This document shows, piece by piece, positions 1 through 5,036 of a stretch of 5,036 nt of DNA. Source of the stretch: Alphaproteobacteria bacterium (lineage in GTDB: Bacteria; Pseudomonadota; Alphaproteobacteria; Sneathiellales; Sneathiellaceae). Both the position numbers and the translations under genes were made by a program. The stretch is from assembly GCA_006226265.1 (NCBI GenBank), contig SBHH01000275.1, forward strand, positions 1 to 5,036, read 5' to 3'. The notes beneath the pieces are model-generated. The model ran no database searches. It was not told where the DNA came from and saw nothing but the letters and a program-made list of their open reading frames with translations. Numbering within the stretch: the first letter of the stretch is position 1; every line of letters starts with the position of its first letter.

Positions 1-1037
1 GGGGTGAGGACGGTCACTGGGCCTTTCAGGCCCGGCACCTTTTGCGGAAATTCATGCCAGCCGATGTCGACATGCCGGGCGACGCAGTCGGAAACCAGAA
101 TGCCGGTCTTTAAAACCTTGGTCAGATCCTGCAACCGGCTCGCCGTATTGACGGCGGGGCCGATGACGGAAAAATCAAGCCGCGTTTTCGCGCCGATATT
201 GCCGAACATCACATCACCATGATGAATGCCGACACCGAATTGAAGCCTGCCCGCCTTGCTGTGAAGCGCGGCAAGGTTTTGCGCGCCATTTTGCGCCGCG
301 CGGACGGCGGCGGCCCCCGCCTCGGGAATTGAAAGGCCATCATTCGTCGGAAAAATGGCGAGAAAGCCATCGCCCATATACTTCAGGACCTCGCCCCCTT
401 CCAGCATCACCGCGTCAGTAAGGCATTCGAAAAACTGGTTGAGAAGGGCAAGGTAGGCGGGCTTCTCCATCGCGTCGGCAAGGGCGCTGGACCCCCGAAG
501 ATCACAAATCCAGATGACGGCTTCAATCTTCTCGCCATCTCCTCGTTGATGCTTGCCATCCAGCACTTGCGTTGCGGCAAGGGGGCCGAGATAGGTGTCG
601 AGAACATCGCTTAAAGCCTGCTCCCGTTTGTAAAGACGGGAGATTGCCGCAAATCGGGTGACGAGATGACGAAGGGCAGCAATGTCTCTCGTTTCGAAGC
701 CGCCTTTCCTGTCCGTGAGCCAAGAAGACATGACGCCGTCATAATGCCTGCTTGCGGTTTCGAGATCGCCAAACGGGTTGAGAAAGGCAATATAGTCGGT
801 GCCGCCGCGCGCCTGAAAATCACTGAAAAGCGGGAATTTGGCGACTTCGTCCGGATTTGTGAGATCATAGCGTGTTTCAGGAATGGAATTCGTGATCATC
901 GGCCGGAGGGGGCTTCTCTGCCAGCCCGCGCTCATTACCGGATTGCGGGGTTGCGAATTGCTGTTAATCATCCCGCCCCGGTTCCAGGTATGATCGGAAT
1001 GTTCGATAAAAGGGGTGAAGCTCGCGCATTGTGACAT
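1..1037 (-). CDS. Class III adenylate/guanylate cyclase, catalytic part (partial at the left edge; separated from its N-terminus by a frameshift)
   Basis: The frame is open from 1070 down to the window edge with no stop, so the C-terminus is missing. It encodes a class III nucleotidyl cyclase, which would make cAMP (or cGMP) from ATP (or GTP). Numbered on the frame-corrected protein (about 410 residues visible), the catalytic domain spans roughly 236-400. Metal-binding aspartates lie in ICDLRG (about D244, 501-503) and YMGDGF (about D288, 369-371). The base-selecting lysine is in LKYMGDG (about K284, 381-383). The second base-contact aspartate is in LDFSVIG (about D353, 174-176). Transition-state Asn and Arg lie in AVNTASR (about N362 and R366). 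The Lys/Asp pair favours ATP, hence adenylate cyclase. Ahead of the domain is a region with SAGWQRSPL and FQARGGTDYIAFL, which resembles the N-terminal region of rhizobial-type soluble cyclases. I see no membrane segment, so the protein is probably cytoplasmic. The ATG at 1037 is only the first start in this frame and has no Shine-Dalgarno; the natural start is probably at 1233 in the other frame. Confidence 0.85.
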   Translation of the reverse strand, partial: MSQCASFTPFIEHSDHTWNRGGMINSNSQPRNPVMSAGWQRSPLRPMITNSIPETRYDLTNPDEVAKFPLFSDFQARGGTDYIAFLNPFGDLETASRHYDGVMSSWLTDRKGGFETRDIAALRHLVTRFAAISRLYKREQALSDVLDTYLGPLAATQVLDGKHQRGDGEKIEAVIWICDLRGSSALADAMEKPAYLALLNQFFECLTDAVMLEGGEVLKYMGDGFLAIFPTNDGLSIPEAGAAAVRAAQNGAQNLAALHSKAGRLQFGVGIHHGDVMFGNIGAKTRLDFSVIGPAVNTASRLQDLTKVLKTGILVSDCVARHVDIGWHEFPQKVPGLKGPVTVLT

Positions 1038-1233
1038 GGGCGCGCAAAAGCGGAAAGAGGTGCCCGTCAATCATCGCGGCAAATTCCGAAAAGACTTCTT
1101 TTAAGAAAATCTGCCCGAGCATTTTCTGAACAAGCCACGCCTCAATCGTGCGAACCCGCGCCTCAAAAGGGGAGGAATTATCTATTTCAGGGCTCTTGAC
1201 GGTTTGAAATTCCACGCGCGCACAATCTCCCAT
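964..1233 (-). CDS. N-terminal fragment of the class III cyclase, in a different frame
   Basis: This 89-residue frame begins at the ATG of 1231-1233 and ends at TAA 964-966. Its first 74 residues look like the start of an alphaproteobacterial class III cyclase: an amphipathic stretch around FEARVRTIEAWLVQ, then HVTMRELHPF. In the family such a segment leads into a short W-containing strand. Here that continuation (IEHSDHTWNRGG) is found in the neighbouring frame straight after HPF, whereas this frame goes on as YRTFRSYLEPGRDD and stops. I therefore read it as the front end of the cyclase at 1-1037, split by a one-base shift at 1008-1015. The ATG is the first start after an upstream in-frame stop. 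It has no good Shine-Dalgarno (TTTAAA directly precedes it); a GTG at 1213-1215 with GGGAG 11 nt ahead is an alternative. It could also be a truncated protein of its own, but that is less likely. Confidence 0.7.
   Translation of the reverse strand: MGDCARVEFQTVKSPEIDNSSPFEARVRTIEAWLVQKMLGQIFLKEVFSEFAAMIDGHLFPLLRAHVTMRELHPFYRTFRSYLEPGRDD
1008..1015 (-). other. Frameshift site in the cyclase gene (CCCC-TTTT homopolymer junction)
   Basis: On the coding strand the sequence is CACCCCTTTTATCGAA. Read in the upstream frame it gives H-P-F-Y-R and soon a stop. Removing one T (or one C) gives H-P-F-I-E-H and joins the catalytic frame, which stays open to the window edge. Ribosomes would need a +1 shift here. 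Two adjacent four-base homopolymers suggest an indel by replication slippage or a sequencing error. A programmed shift cannot be excluded. Confidence 0.7.
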
Positions 1234-1261
1234 TTTAAACCCAAGGTAGGAAGGGTTTAAA
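1234..1261. promoter_or_regulatory. Perfect 9-bp inverted repeat abutting the cyclase start
   Basis: TTTAAACCC (1234-1242) and GGGTTTAAA (1253-1261) form a perfect inverted repeat separated by 10 bp (AAGGTAGGAA). It ends exactly at the cyclase ATG. The 28-bp footprint and spacing fit a dimeric regulator site. A weak promoter reading on the minus strand, TTTAAA-18 bp-TAAAAT, would use both arms as boxes, but its start point would fall inside the annotated coding start. It is not a classical terminator, since no T-run follows on either strand. Its function is inferred. Confidence 0.4.
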
Positions 1262-1277
1262 GGAAGCGCAAGTCCTT

Positions 1278-1301
1278 ACGGCGACCCGTTGTGTTCGCCG
1301 T
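1278..1301 (-). terminator. Possible hairpin after the PEBP gene (weak terminator candidate)
   Basis: ACGGCGA (1278-1284) and TCGCCGT (1295-1301) form a perfect 7-bp GC-rich stem with a 10-nt loop, 11 bp past the stop codon of the PEBP gene. On the minus strand the next bases are AAGGACTT, so the U-tract of an intrinsic terminator is missing. It may act as a 3'-end stabilising hairpin or a Rho-dependent end; it may also be chance. Confidence 0.25.
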
Positions 1302-1312
1302 CACGTCTCCGG

Positions 1313-1951
1313 TCAGGCGGGAACTTCCGGATTGAGGCTGTAGGTCCCGACATAGGAGCCGCTTGCCAGCACATGCCCTTCCATGGCATCAAGGGCTTCC
1401 GGGCCACCGAACAGGCCCGAAAGGCCAAGGCTTGCCACGTCCAGGGCATAGATCGTGAAATGATAGTGATGCACGATGCTGTCATTCCAAGGCGGGCAGG
1501 GGCCGTCATATCCGCCATAATCTCCTGCCATGTCGGGGTCTTCCGCGAACCAGTCCGTATAGTTGTTTATCCCGGTTACACCATATGCCCGCTCACCCGG
1601 CTTCTTTCCCTTCTTGGTGATTCCGTCGCTGACTTCGCCTTCCGCAAGGCTGGAATAGTCCAGCGGTATATCAACCATCACCCAGTGGTAGAAATCGACA
1701 CGCGGCAAGCTCGCAGGTACGGTGCGACCTTCCTGATTGACGTCCTCGCCTGACGAGGGGACGTCCGGATCGTGACAGATGATGGCGTAAGACTTTGTGC
1801 CCTCAGGCGCGTCAGACCAGCTCATTGCCGGGCTTTTGTTATCGCTGAGCGCCACATGACCTTCCTCTGCCGGGACGCCGAAAGCGAATTTTCCGGGAAT
1901 TGGCTGTCCGTTTTTCCATCCGTTAATATTGAGTTTCATTGCGGCTGTCAT
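1313..1951 (-). CDS. YbhB/YbcL family PEBP (Raf kinase inhibitor-like) protein
   Basis: The 212-residue product belongs to the phosphatidylethanolamine-binding protein fold, bacterial YbhB/YbcL branch. Visible family marks are DPDVP (61-65), which lines the anion/ligand pocket, FYHWV (87-91), and GYDGPCPPW followed by HHYHFTIYALD (147-171), the conserved YxGPxPPxG...HxYxFxxYALD block. The biochemical role of bacterial members is poorly known; ligand binding or protease inhibition have been proposed for the fold. No signal peptide is seen, so it is probably cytoplasmic. It is longer than E. coli YbhB (about 158 residues). The extra length lies in a loop after DPDVP (about 66-84) and one between KKGKKPGE and GYDGP (about 113-147). 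The start at 1951 was chosen over the ATG at 1996 because AGGA (1961-1964) sits 9 nt ahead, while the 1996 ATG lies within the predicted -10 box. The 72-bp gap to the upstream carboxyltransferase gene, plus its own promoter, suggests separate transcription. Confidence 0.9.
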   Translation of the reverse strand: MTAAMKLNINGWKNGQPIPGKFAFGVPAEEGHVALSDNKSPAMSWSDAPEGTKSYAIICHDPDVPSSGEDVNQEGRTVPASLPRVDFYHWVMVDIPLDYSSLAEGEVSDGITKKGKKPGERAYGVTGINNYTDWFAEDPDMAGDYGGYDGPCPPWNDSIVHHYHFTIYALDVASLGLSGLFGGPEALDAMEGHVLASGSYVGTYSLNPEVPA

Positions 1952-1991
1952 GTCATCATGTCCTGATTTTATTGTTTTTGGTGAGAGCGGG

Positions 1992-2020
1992 ATCATAACA
2001 AATGGACAGGTTGAGGTAAA
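1992..2020 (-). promoter_or_regulatory. Predicted sigma70-type promoter of the PEBP gene
   Basis: On the minus strand TTTACC (2015-2020) and TATGAT (1992-1997) are separated by 17 bp, matching 4/6 and 5/6 of the sigma70 consensus. Transcription would start near 1985, giving a leader of about 33 nt with AGGA before the ATG at 1951. The box lies in the gap after the carboxyltransferase stop. Predicted by eye only. Confidence 0.5.
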
Positions 2021-2023
2021 TGC

Positions 2024-3577
2024 CTAGGGCCGGAAAGAGAATGTGACGGGTCCCTTCAGACCTTCAAGTCCCGGTGTGATCCAGTCAATCCACTGGCAGA
2101 GGGCCGGACGGGTTTCACGGGGGTCAATGAGGTCGTGATAATTGAAACTCTCCGCCCGCGGAAAAGGCGACTGGCCTGCCGCCAGCTCTGCTTCCAGCCG
2201 GGCACGGAGCGCCTCCGGGTCCTCCGCTTCCGTAAGTTGGCGGCGAAAAGCGACGGCGACGCCACCTTCCACAGGCAGAGGACCCATTTCTGCACTTGGC
2301 CAGGCGAGGACATAGCCGTTCTCGCTGAAATGCGCAGCAGCCGCAACGCCAAACGCCTTTTTCACGACTACCGTCGCCCAGGGAACAACCGACATGACGG
2401 CCGCCGCAACAGCAGAGGTGCCATATTTGATCGTGCCGTCCTTTTCCGATTCCGGGCCGATCATGAAGCCGGGCTCGTCTGTGAAATTGACGATGGAAAG
2501 ATGGAAGGTGTCGCAGAACTCGATAAAGCGGCGGACTTTCTGTGCCGCCGCCGCGCCCATGGCGCCCGCATAGAAATGGCAGTCATTGGCGATGATGCCG
2601 ACGGACTGGCCATTAAGCCGGGCAAGTCCGGTAATCAGGCCAGGCCCGTAGGCTTTTGAAAGCTCAAAAAAGCTGCCCGTGTCCATCACCAGTTTCACCA
2701 GCTTTCGCATATTGAAAGGCTGCCGCCGGTTGCGGGGCACGATGGAAAGAAGTTCCTCCGCCATCCGATCAACCGGGTCATTGCAAGGCGCGCGTGCGGC
2801 CAGTTCCCAGACGTTGGAGGGCAGATAGCTCAGGAATTTCCGGATTTGATCGAAAGCATCGGCTTCATCCTTTGCGATATTGGCGGCCACGGCATTCCGG
2901 CTGTGAATTTGCGCACCGCCAAGTTCTTCCTTGCTTGTCTCGATATCGAGGGCGCGGGCAACCAGCGCGGGCCCTGCGATGAGAATCTGCGCCGTATCCT
3001 TCGTCATGACAGAAAAATGGGAGGCCGCGAATCGGGCGGCCGGAAAACCTGCAACGGGACCGAGCGCGGCAGAGGCAACGGGAACTTCGCCCATTAGTCG
3101 GGCAATGGAAAGAAACCGGGGCTTTTCATAAACCGGATTGCCGACGGTTTCGGGCTTGTTCTTGCCCTTGGCGACGCTTCCGCCACCGCCTTCCAAAAGC
3201 CGGACCAACGGCACCCGGAAGTTTGAGGCCAGTTCCTCCGCATAGACACTTTTTCGAAGGCCCGCCGCATTGGGCGATCCACCTTTTAAGGTAAAATCCT
3301 CCCCGCCGACAGCTATACGCCGTCCGTCCACAAGGCCAAGTCCGGTGATATAATTGGCGGGGGAGAAGCCGGTAAGATCGCCGTTTTCGTCGCGCATCGC
3401 TGAGCCTGCAATACGCCCTTGTTCCTGAAAGGTCGCGGGGTCCAGCAGGCCGTCAATTCGCTCCCGAATGGTCAGGCGGCCTTTGGCATGCTGCGCTTTT
3501 ACGGCATCGTCTCCGCCTTGTTGGAGGGCCAGTTCGCGCATTTTCCTGATTTCGTCGGCTTCTTTTTCCCAGCTCAT
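2024..3577 (-). CDS. Acyl-CoA carboxylase carboxyltransferase (beta) subunit
   Basis: This 517-residue protein is a biotin-dependent carboxyltransferase of the propionyl-/methylcrotonyl-CoA carboxylase beta type, moving CO2 from carboxybiotin to an acyl-CoA in the cytoplasm. The N-terminal half holds HAKGRLTIRERIDGLLDP (30-47), typical of the family start, GGEDFTLKGGS (91-101), the glycine-rich LLEGGGGS (127-134) and EELGGAQIHSR (217-227). The C-terminal half carries FNMRKLVKLVMD (288-299), GQSVGIIAND (323-332), NFTDEPGFMIG (364-374) and KKAFGVAAAAH (406-416), counterparts of the usual DVPGF and glycine-rich second active-site loops. Both crotonase-like halves are complete and the length is normal (about 510-540). 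The start at 3577 has AAGGA 7 nt ahead (3585-3589); the longer ATG at 3616 falls inside the predicted promoter. No biotin carboxylase/carrier gene is in the window, so the substrate (propionyl-, methylcrotonyl-, geranyl-CoA or other) is open. Confidence 0.9.
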   Translation of the reverse strand: MSWEKEADEIRKMRELALQQGGDDAVKAQHAKGRLTIRERIDGLLDPATFQEQGRIAGSAMRDENGDLTGFSPANYITGLGLVDGRRIAVGGEDFTLKGGSPNAAGLRKSVYAEELASNFRVPLVRLLEGGGGSVAKGKNKPETVGNPVYEKPRFLSIARLMGEVPVASAALGPVAGFPAARFAASHFSVMTKDTAQILIAGPALVARALDIETSKEELGGAQIHSRNAVAANIAKDEADAFDQIRKFLSYLPSNVWELAARAPCNDPVDRMAEELLSIVPRNRRQPFNMRKLVKLVMDTGSFFELSKAYGPGLITGLARLNGQSVGIIANDCHFYAGAMGAAAAQKVRRFIEFCDTFHLSIVNFTDEPGFMIGPESEKDGTIKYGTSAVAAAVMSVVPWATVVVKKAFGVAAAAHFSENGYVLAWPSAEMGPLPVEGGVAVAFRRQLTEAEDPEALRARLEAELAAGQSPFPRAESFNYHDLIDPRETRPALCQWIDWITPGLEGLKGPVTFSFRP

Positions 3578-3605
3578 CCGCAAGTCCTTCCGGTTTTTGC
3601 GGATC

Positions 3606-3635
3606 AGTATATCCATTGTGCCGACGATTGCACAA
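3606..3635 (-). promoter_or_regulatory. Predicted promoter of the carboxyltransferase gene
   Basis: On the minus strand TTGTGC (3630-3635) and TATACT (3606-3611) are 18 bp apart. The -10 matches 5/6 of consensus and the -35 only 3/6, as is common where an activator helps. The predicted start near 3599 gives a leader of about 20 nt containing the AAGGA site, consistent with translation from 3577. Confidence 0.5.
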
Positions 3636-3637
3636 TG
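3614..3637. promoter_or_regulatory. Operator-like dyad across the -35 box and promoter spacer
   Basis: CATTGTGC (3614-3621) and GCACAATG (3630-3637) are perfect 8-bp inverted arms with an 8-bp spacer. The dyad covers the -35 hexamer and 16 of the 18 spacer bases of the predicted promoter. MerR-family activators bind dyads in this position, and TetR-type repressors may too. LiuR, a MerR-family protein, controls branched-chain acyl-CoA carboxylase genes in proteobacteria, so such a regulator is conceivable, but this is inference. Confidence 0.45.
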
Positions 3638-3638
3638 C

Positions 3639-3650
3639 AGCGGTACCGCT
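3639..3650. repeat. 12-bp perfect palindrome AGCGGTACCGCT
   Basis: A perfect palindrome directly upstream of the -35 region of the carboxyltransferase promoter, one base away from the operator-like dyad. It could be a second regulator site. A 12-bp palindrome can also occur by chance in GC-rich sequence. Confidence 0.35.
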
Positions 3651-3655
3651 TTCTT

Positions 3656-3675
3656 GTGCGGGCCTCCGCCCGTAC
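3656..3675 (-). terminator. Hairpin between flaF and the carboxyltransferase gene (possible transcript end)
   Basis: GTGCGGGC (3656-3663) and GCCCGTAC (3668-3675) form an 8-bp stem, including one G-T wobble, around a 4-nt loop, 37 bp past the flaF stop. No T-run follows on the minus strand (AAGAAAG), so it is not a standard intrinsic terminator. It may mark the 3' end of the flagellin-flaF message. Confidence 0.3.
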
Positions 3676-3712
3676 GCAGGAGCGCTAATTCATTCCTTTG
3701 AAATTTCCGGAA

Positions 3713-4120
3713 TCAGAGAAGGATATTGCCGTCGCCTGGAGAGGCCGTGGGGGTGCCATCACCGGATATCTGCTGGGACGGATTGCCCTTCAGGCCATCC
3801 ATGATCTGCTTGTTGACCGTGATCAATGGATCGAGGGCGGCCTCACCCTTCATTGCCTGCCGGCTGTAACGGGATACCCAAAATGCAATGGAAAGAAGTT
3901 GAGCCTTCAACTCGTTCGGCAGAGAATTATTCTCTAGCAGAAGGTCTTTCTGAAGGGTGATCCAAAGCCGCTGATTATTGGCAACGGCTTTGACCCGACC
4001 TACAAGGTCGTCTTCCTCAACTTCTTCCATAGCGCGAGTGAATATAGCAAAAGCCCGATATTCAGTTTGCCTAGGATTCTCAGCGTTCTGATTTGCTTTT
4101 TGATAAGCAGCTACAGACAT
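3713..4120 (-). CDS. flaF: Flagellar biosynthesis regulator FlaF
   Basis: The 135-residue product matches FlaF, a small cytoplasmic protein of alphaproteobacteria needed for flagellin synthesis or secretion; in Caulobacter it works together with FlbT on flagellin expression. The sequence shows the expected start, YQKANQNAENPRQTEYRAF (6-24), then a helical region with NNQRLWITLQKDLL (48-61) and LPNELKAQLLSIAFWVSRYS (67-86), which is the core of the family. A low-complexity Gly/Pro/Ser tail (about 111-135) follows and is probably disordered. The start at 4120 has only a modest ribosome site (AGGA about 16 nt and GAG about 8 nt ahead). It lies 71 bp after the flagellin stop on the same strand, with no clear promoter or terminator between, so co-transcription is likely. 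The next gene leftwards is not flbT. Confidence 0.92.
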   Translation of the reverse strand: MSVAAYQKANQNAENPRQTEYRAFAIFTRAMEEVEEDDLVGRVKAVANNQRLWITLQKDLLLENNSLPNELKAQLLSIAFWVSRYSRQAMKGEAALDPLITVNKQIMDGLKGNPSQQISGDGTPTASPGDGNILL

Positions 4121-4143
4121 ATTTTCGTCTCGTTCCTGTGCGC

Positions 4144-4179
4144 GATAGTGATTTAAGCTATCAGAATATCGTTACGATA
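4144..4179. repeat. Two small inverted repeats in the flagellin-flaF gap
   Basis: GATAG (4144-4148) pairs with CTATC (4158-4162), and TATCGT (4167-4172) pairs with ACGATA (4174-4179) across one base. Both are AT-rich, lie in the 71-bp gap and lack a following T-run on the minus strand. They may be mRNA-processing or attenuation structures, or chance. Confidence 0.2.
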
Positions 4180-4191
4180 CTCTTACCAATA

Positions 4192-4992
4192 TTAGTTACG
4201 GAAAAGCTGCAGGATCGACTGCGGACGTGAGTTCGCGATCGACAGGGACTGAATATTCAACTGCTCCTTAGTCTGCAGGGCCTGCAGGTTGGCGCTGGCT
4301 TCTGCCATGTTGGCGTCAACGAGAATGCCGAGACCTTCTTTCAGCTTGTCAGTGAGAAGTTGTGAGAATTCTGCCTTGGTATCCAGGCTGTTTGCGGCCG
4401 TTCCAAGCGTCGTGATAGCAGCACCGACAAGGTCTTCCGCGTTATCAACAGTGGTCTGTGCGGTCGCGGGGTCGGTCAGGTCGAGGCCAGTGAGGCCGAG
4501 CGTGGCTAGACGCAGGTCCTGGGTCGGGATTGTTTGGGTGACGCCGCCAAGGCCGGTCAGAACGTCCATGTCGGGGCTAACGCCGTCGAGCATGTTGACG
4601 CCGTTGAAAGAGGAAGTGTTCACCGCATTGGTGATCTGGGCCAGCAGGGCGTCGACTTCTTCCTGAAGAATGCTGGTGTCGAGGCCGCCGTTATAGGCCT
4701 GCGTCACTTTTTCGCTGATGTCGTTCAGGATGTTGGAAATCTGAAGTGCGCCGGCGTTGGCGACGCTGACGGTTGCCTGGCCGAAGGAAATACCTTCGCT
4801 GACGGCACTCAGGCTGGAAATGTCGCCCCGCATCGCCTGCGCGATGGTGAAGGACGCCGGATTGTCTTTCGGTTCCGCAACTTTAAGACCGGTTTCGATC
4901 TGACGCTGCGTGTGGCTGAGCGAAGCCTGGGTTGCCGACATGGTGCGAAGCGCAGCCATTGCCGTTGTGTTGGTGTTGATTGAAAAAGCCAT
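4192..4992 (-). CDS. Flagellin (flagellar filament protein)
   Basis: The 266-residue product is a flagellin, exported by the flagellar type III system and polymerised into the filament. The N-terminal D0/D1 part runs about 1-138, from MAFSINTNTTAMAALRTM through TGLKVAEPKDNPASFTIAQ (34-52) to FNGVNMLDG (129-137). The C-terminal D1/D0 part ends in LNIQSLSIANSRPQSILQLF (245-264). Only about 45 residues (138-182) lie between them, so the outer D2/D3 domains are missing, as in the small flagellins of Caulobacter and relatives. There is no signal peptide, as expected for flagellin. The start at 4992 is set by AGGAG (4999-5003), 6 nt ahead, and by the conserved MAFSINTN start; an upstream in-frame ATG at 5034 would add 14 residues foreign to flagellins. 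The promoter lies beyond the right edge. flaF follows on the same strand. Confidence 0.95.
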   Translation of the reverse strand: MAFSINTNTTAMAALRTMSATQASLSHTQRQIETGLKVAEPKDNPASFTIAQAMRGDISSLSAVSEGISFGQATVSVANAGALQISNILNDISEKVTQAYNGGLDTSILQEEVDALLAQITNAVNTSSFNGVNMLDGVSPDMDVLTGLGGVTQTIPTQDLRLATLGLTGLDLTDPATAQTTVDNAEDLVGAAITTLGTAANSLDTKAEFSQLLTDKLKEGLGILVDANMAEASANLQALQTKEQLNIQSLSIANSRPQSILQLFRN

Positions 4993-5016
4993 TTTCTTCT
5001 CCTGTCTTATCATCAA

Positions 5017-5032
5017 GCAATCATCGGATTGC
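5017..5032 (-). promoter_or_regulatory. Stem-loop in the flagellin leader
   Basis: On the minus strand GCAATC-CGAT-GATTGC forms a perfect 6-bp stem with a 4-nt loop, ending 13 nt before the AGGAG ribosome site. In Caulobacter the FlbT protein acts on the 5' leader of flagellin mRNA, so a leader structure has a known precedent. Whether this one is used is inference. Confidence 0.35.
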
Positions 5033-5036
5033 AAAT

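Noticed and set aside
407..868. Short minus-strand open frames overlapping the cyclase
   Set aside because: They are in other frames than the cyclase, which is open through this whole interval and carries the catalytic motifs.
1008..1015. Classical -1 programmed frameshift heptamer
   Set aside because: CCCCTTTT does not fit X-XXY-YYZ in the upstream frame, and the downstream coding frame needs +1, not -1.
666..1034. 122-residue open frame on the plus strand
   Set aside because: Antisense to the cyclase, whose minus-strand frame has clear family motifs.
1289..1753. 154-residue open frame on the plus strand
   Set aside because: Lies antisense to the clear PEBP gene; no recognisable family and no convincing ribosome site. 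Open only because of codon bias on the opposite strand.
1952..1996. Longer PEBP start at 1996 (15 extra residues)
   Set aside because: No Shine-Dalgarno, and the ATG is part of the predicted -10 box; AGGA supports the start at 1951.
2135..2659. 174-residue open frame on the plus strand
   Set aside because: Fully antisense to the carboxyltransferase gene; Arg-rich composition is typical of a shadow frame.
3578..3616. Longer carboxyltransferase start at 3616 (13 extra residues)
   Set aside because: The ATG is inside the predicted promoter spacer; the AAGGA at 3585-3589 and the family-like MSWEKE start support 3577.
4534..4983. 149-residue open frame on the plus strand
   Set aside because: Antisense to flagellin; the sequence is the mirror of conserved flagellin codons, with no family resemblance of its own.

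Overview
The window most likely comes from a motile alphaproteobacterium with moderately high GC. The main evidence is a flagellin gene followed directly by flaF, a flagellar regulator typical of that class. The cyclase and the acyl-CoA carboxyltransferase also look alphaproteobacterial, but I cannot name a genus. Every supported gene is on the minus strand, so transcription runs from right to left. The long plus-strand open frames are antisense shadows.

Layout in the direction of transcription (right to left). At 4192-4992 there is a short flagellin without a variable outer domain, with a strong Shine-Dalgarno site and a leader hairpin. At 3713-4120 lies flaF, 71 bp downstream and probably co-transcribed. 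flbT, its frequent partner, is not the next gene. A 135-bp gap (3578-3712) then holds three consecutive inverted repeats and a good promoter for the next gene, with one dyad covering the -35 box and most of the spacer. At 2024-3577 is a carboxyltransferase (beta) subunit of a biotin-dependent acyl-CoA carboxylase, with no biotin carboxylase or biotin carrier gene in view. At 1313-1951 is a YbhB/YbcL-type PEBP protein with its own sigma70-like promoter at 1992-2020. At 1-1233 is a class III nucleotide cyclase that runs off the left edge. Its reading frame is broken once, at a CCCC-TTTT run (1008-1015), between the amino-terminal domain and the catalytic half. All catalytic residues visible downstream are intact.

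The window looks like a normal chromosomal region: a flagellar filament pair, a catabolic or anaplerotic carboxylase subunit, a small PEBP protein and a cAMP/cGMP signalling gene. I see no mobile element, CRISPR array, RNA gene or new multi-gene system. The points most worth checking are the cyclase frameshift and the dyad-symmetric elements upstream of the cyclase and carboxyltransferase genes.
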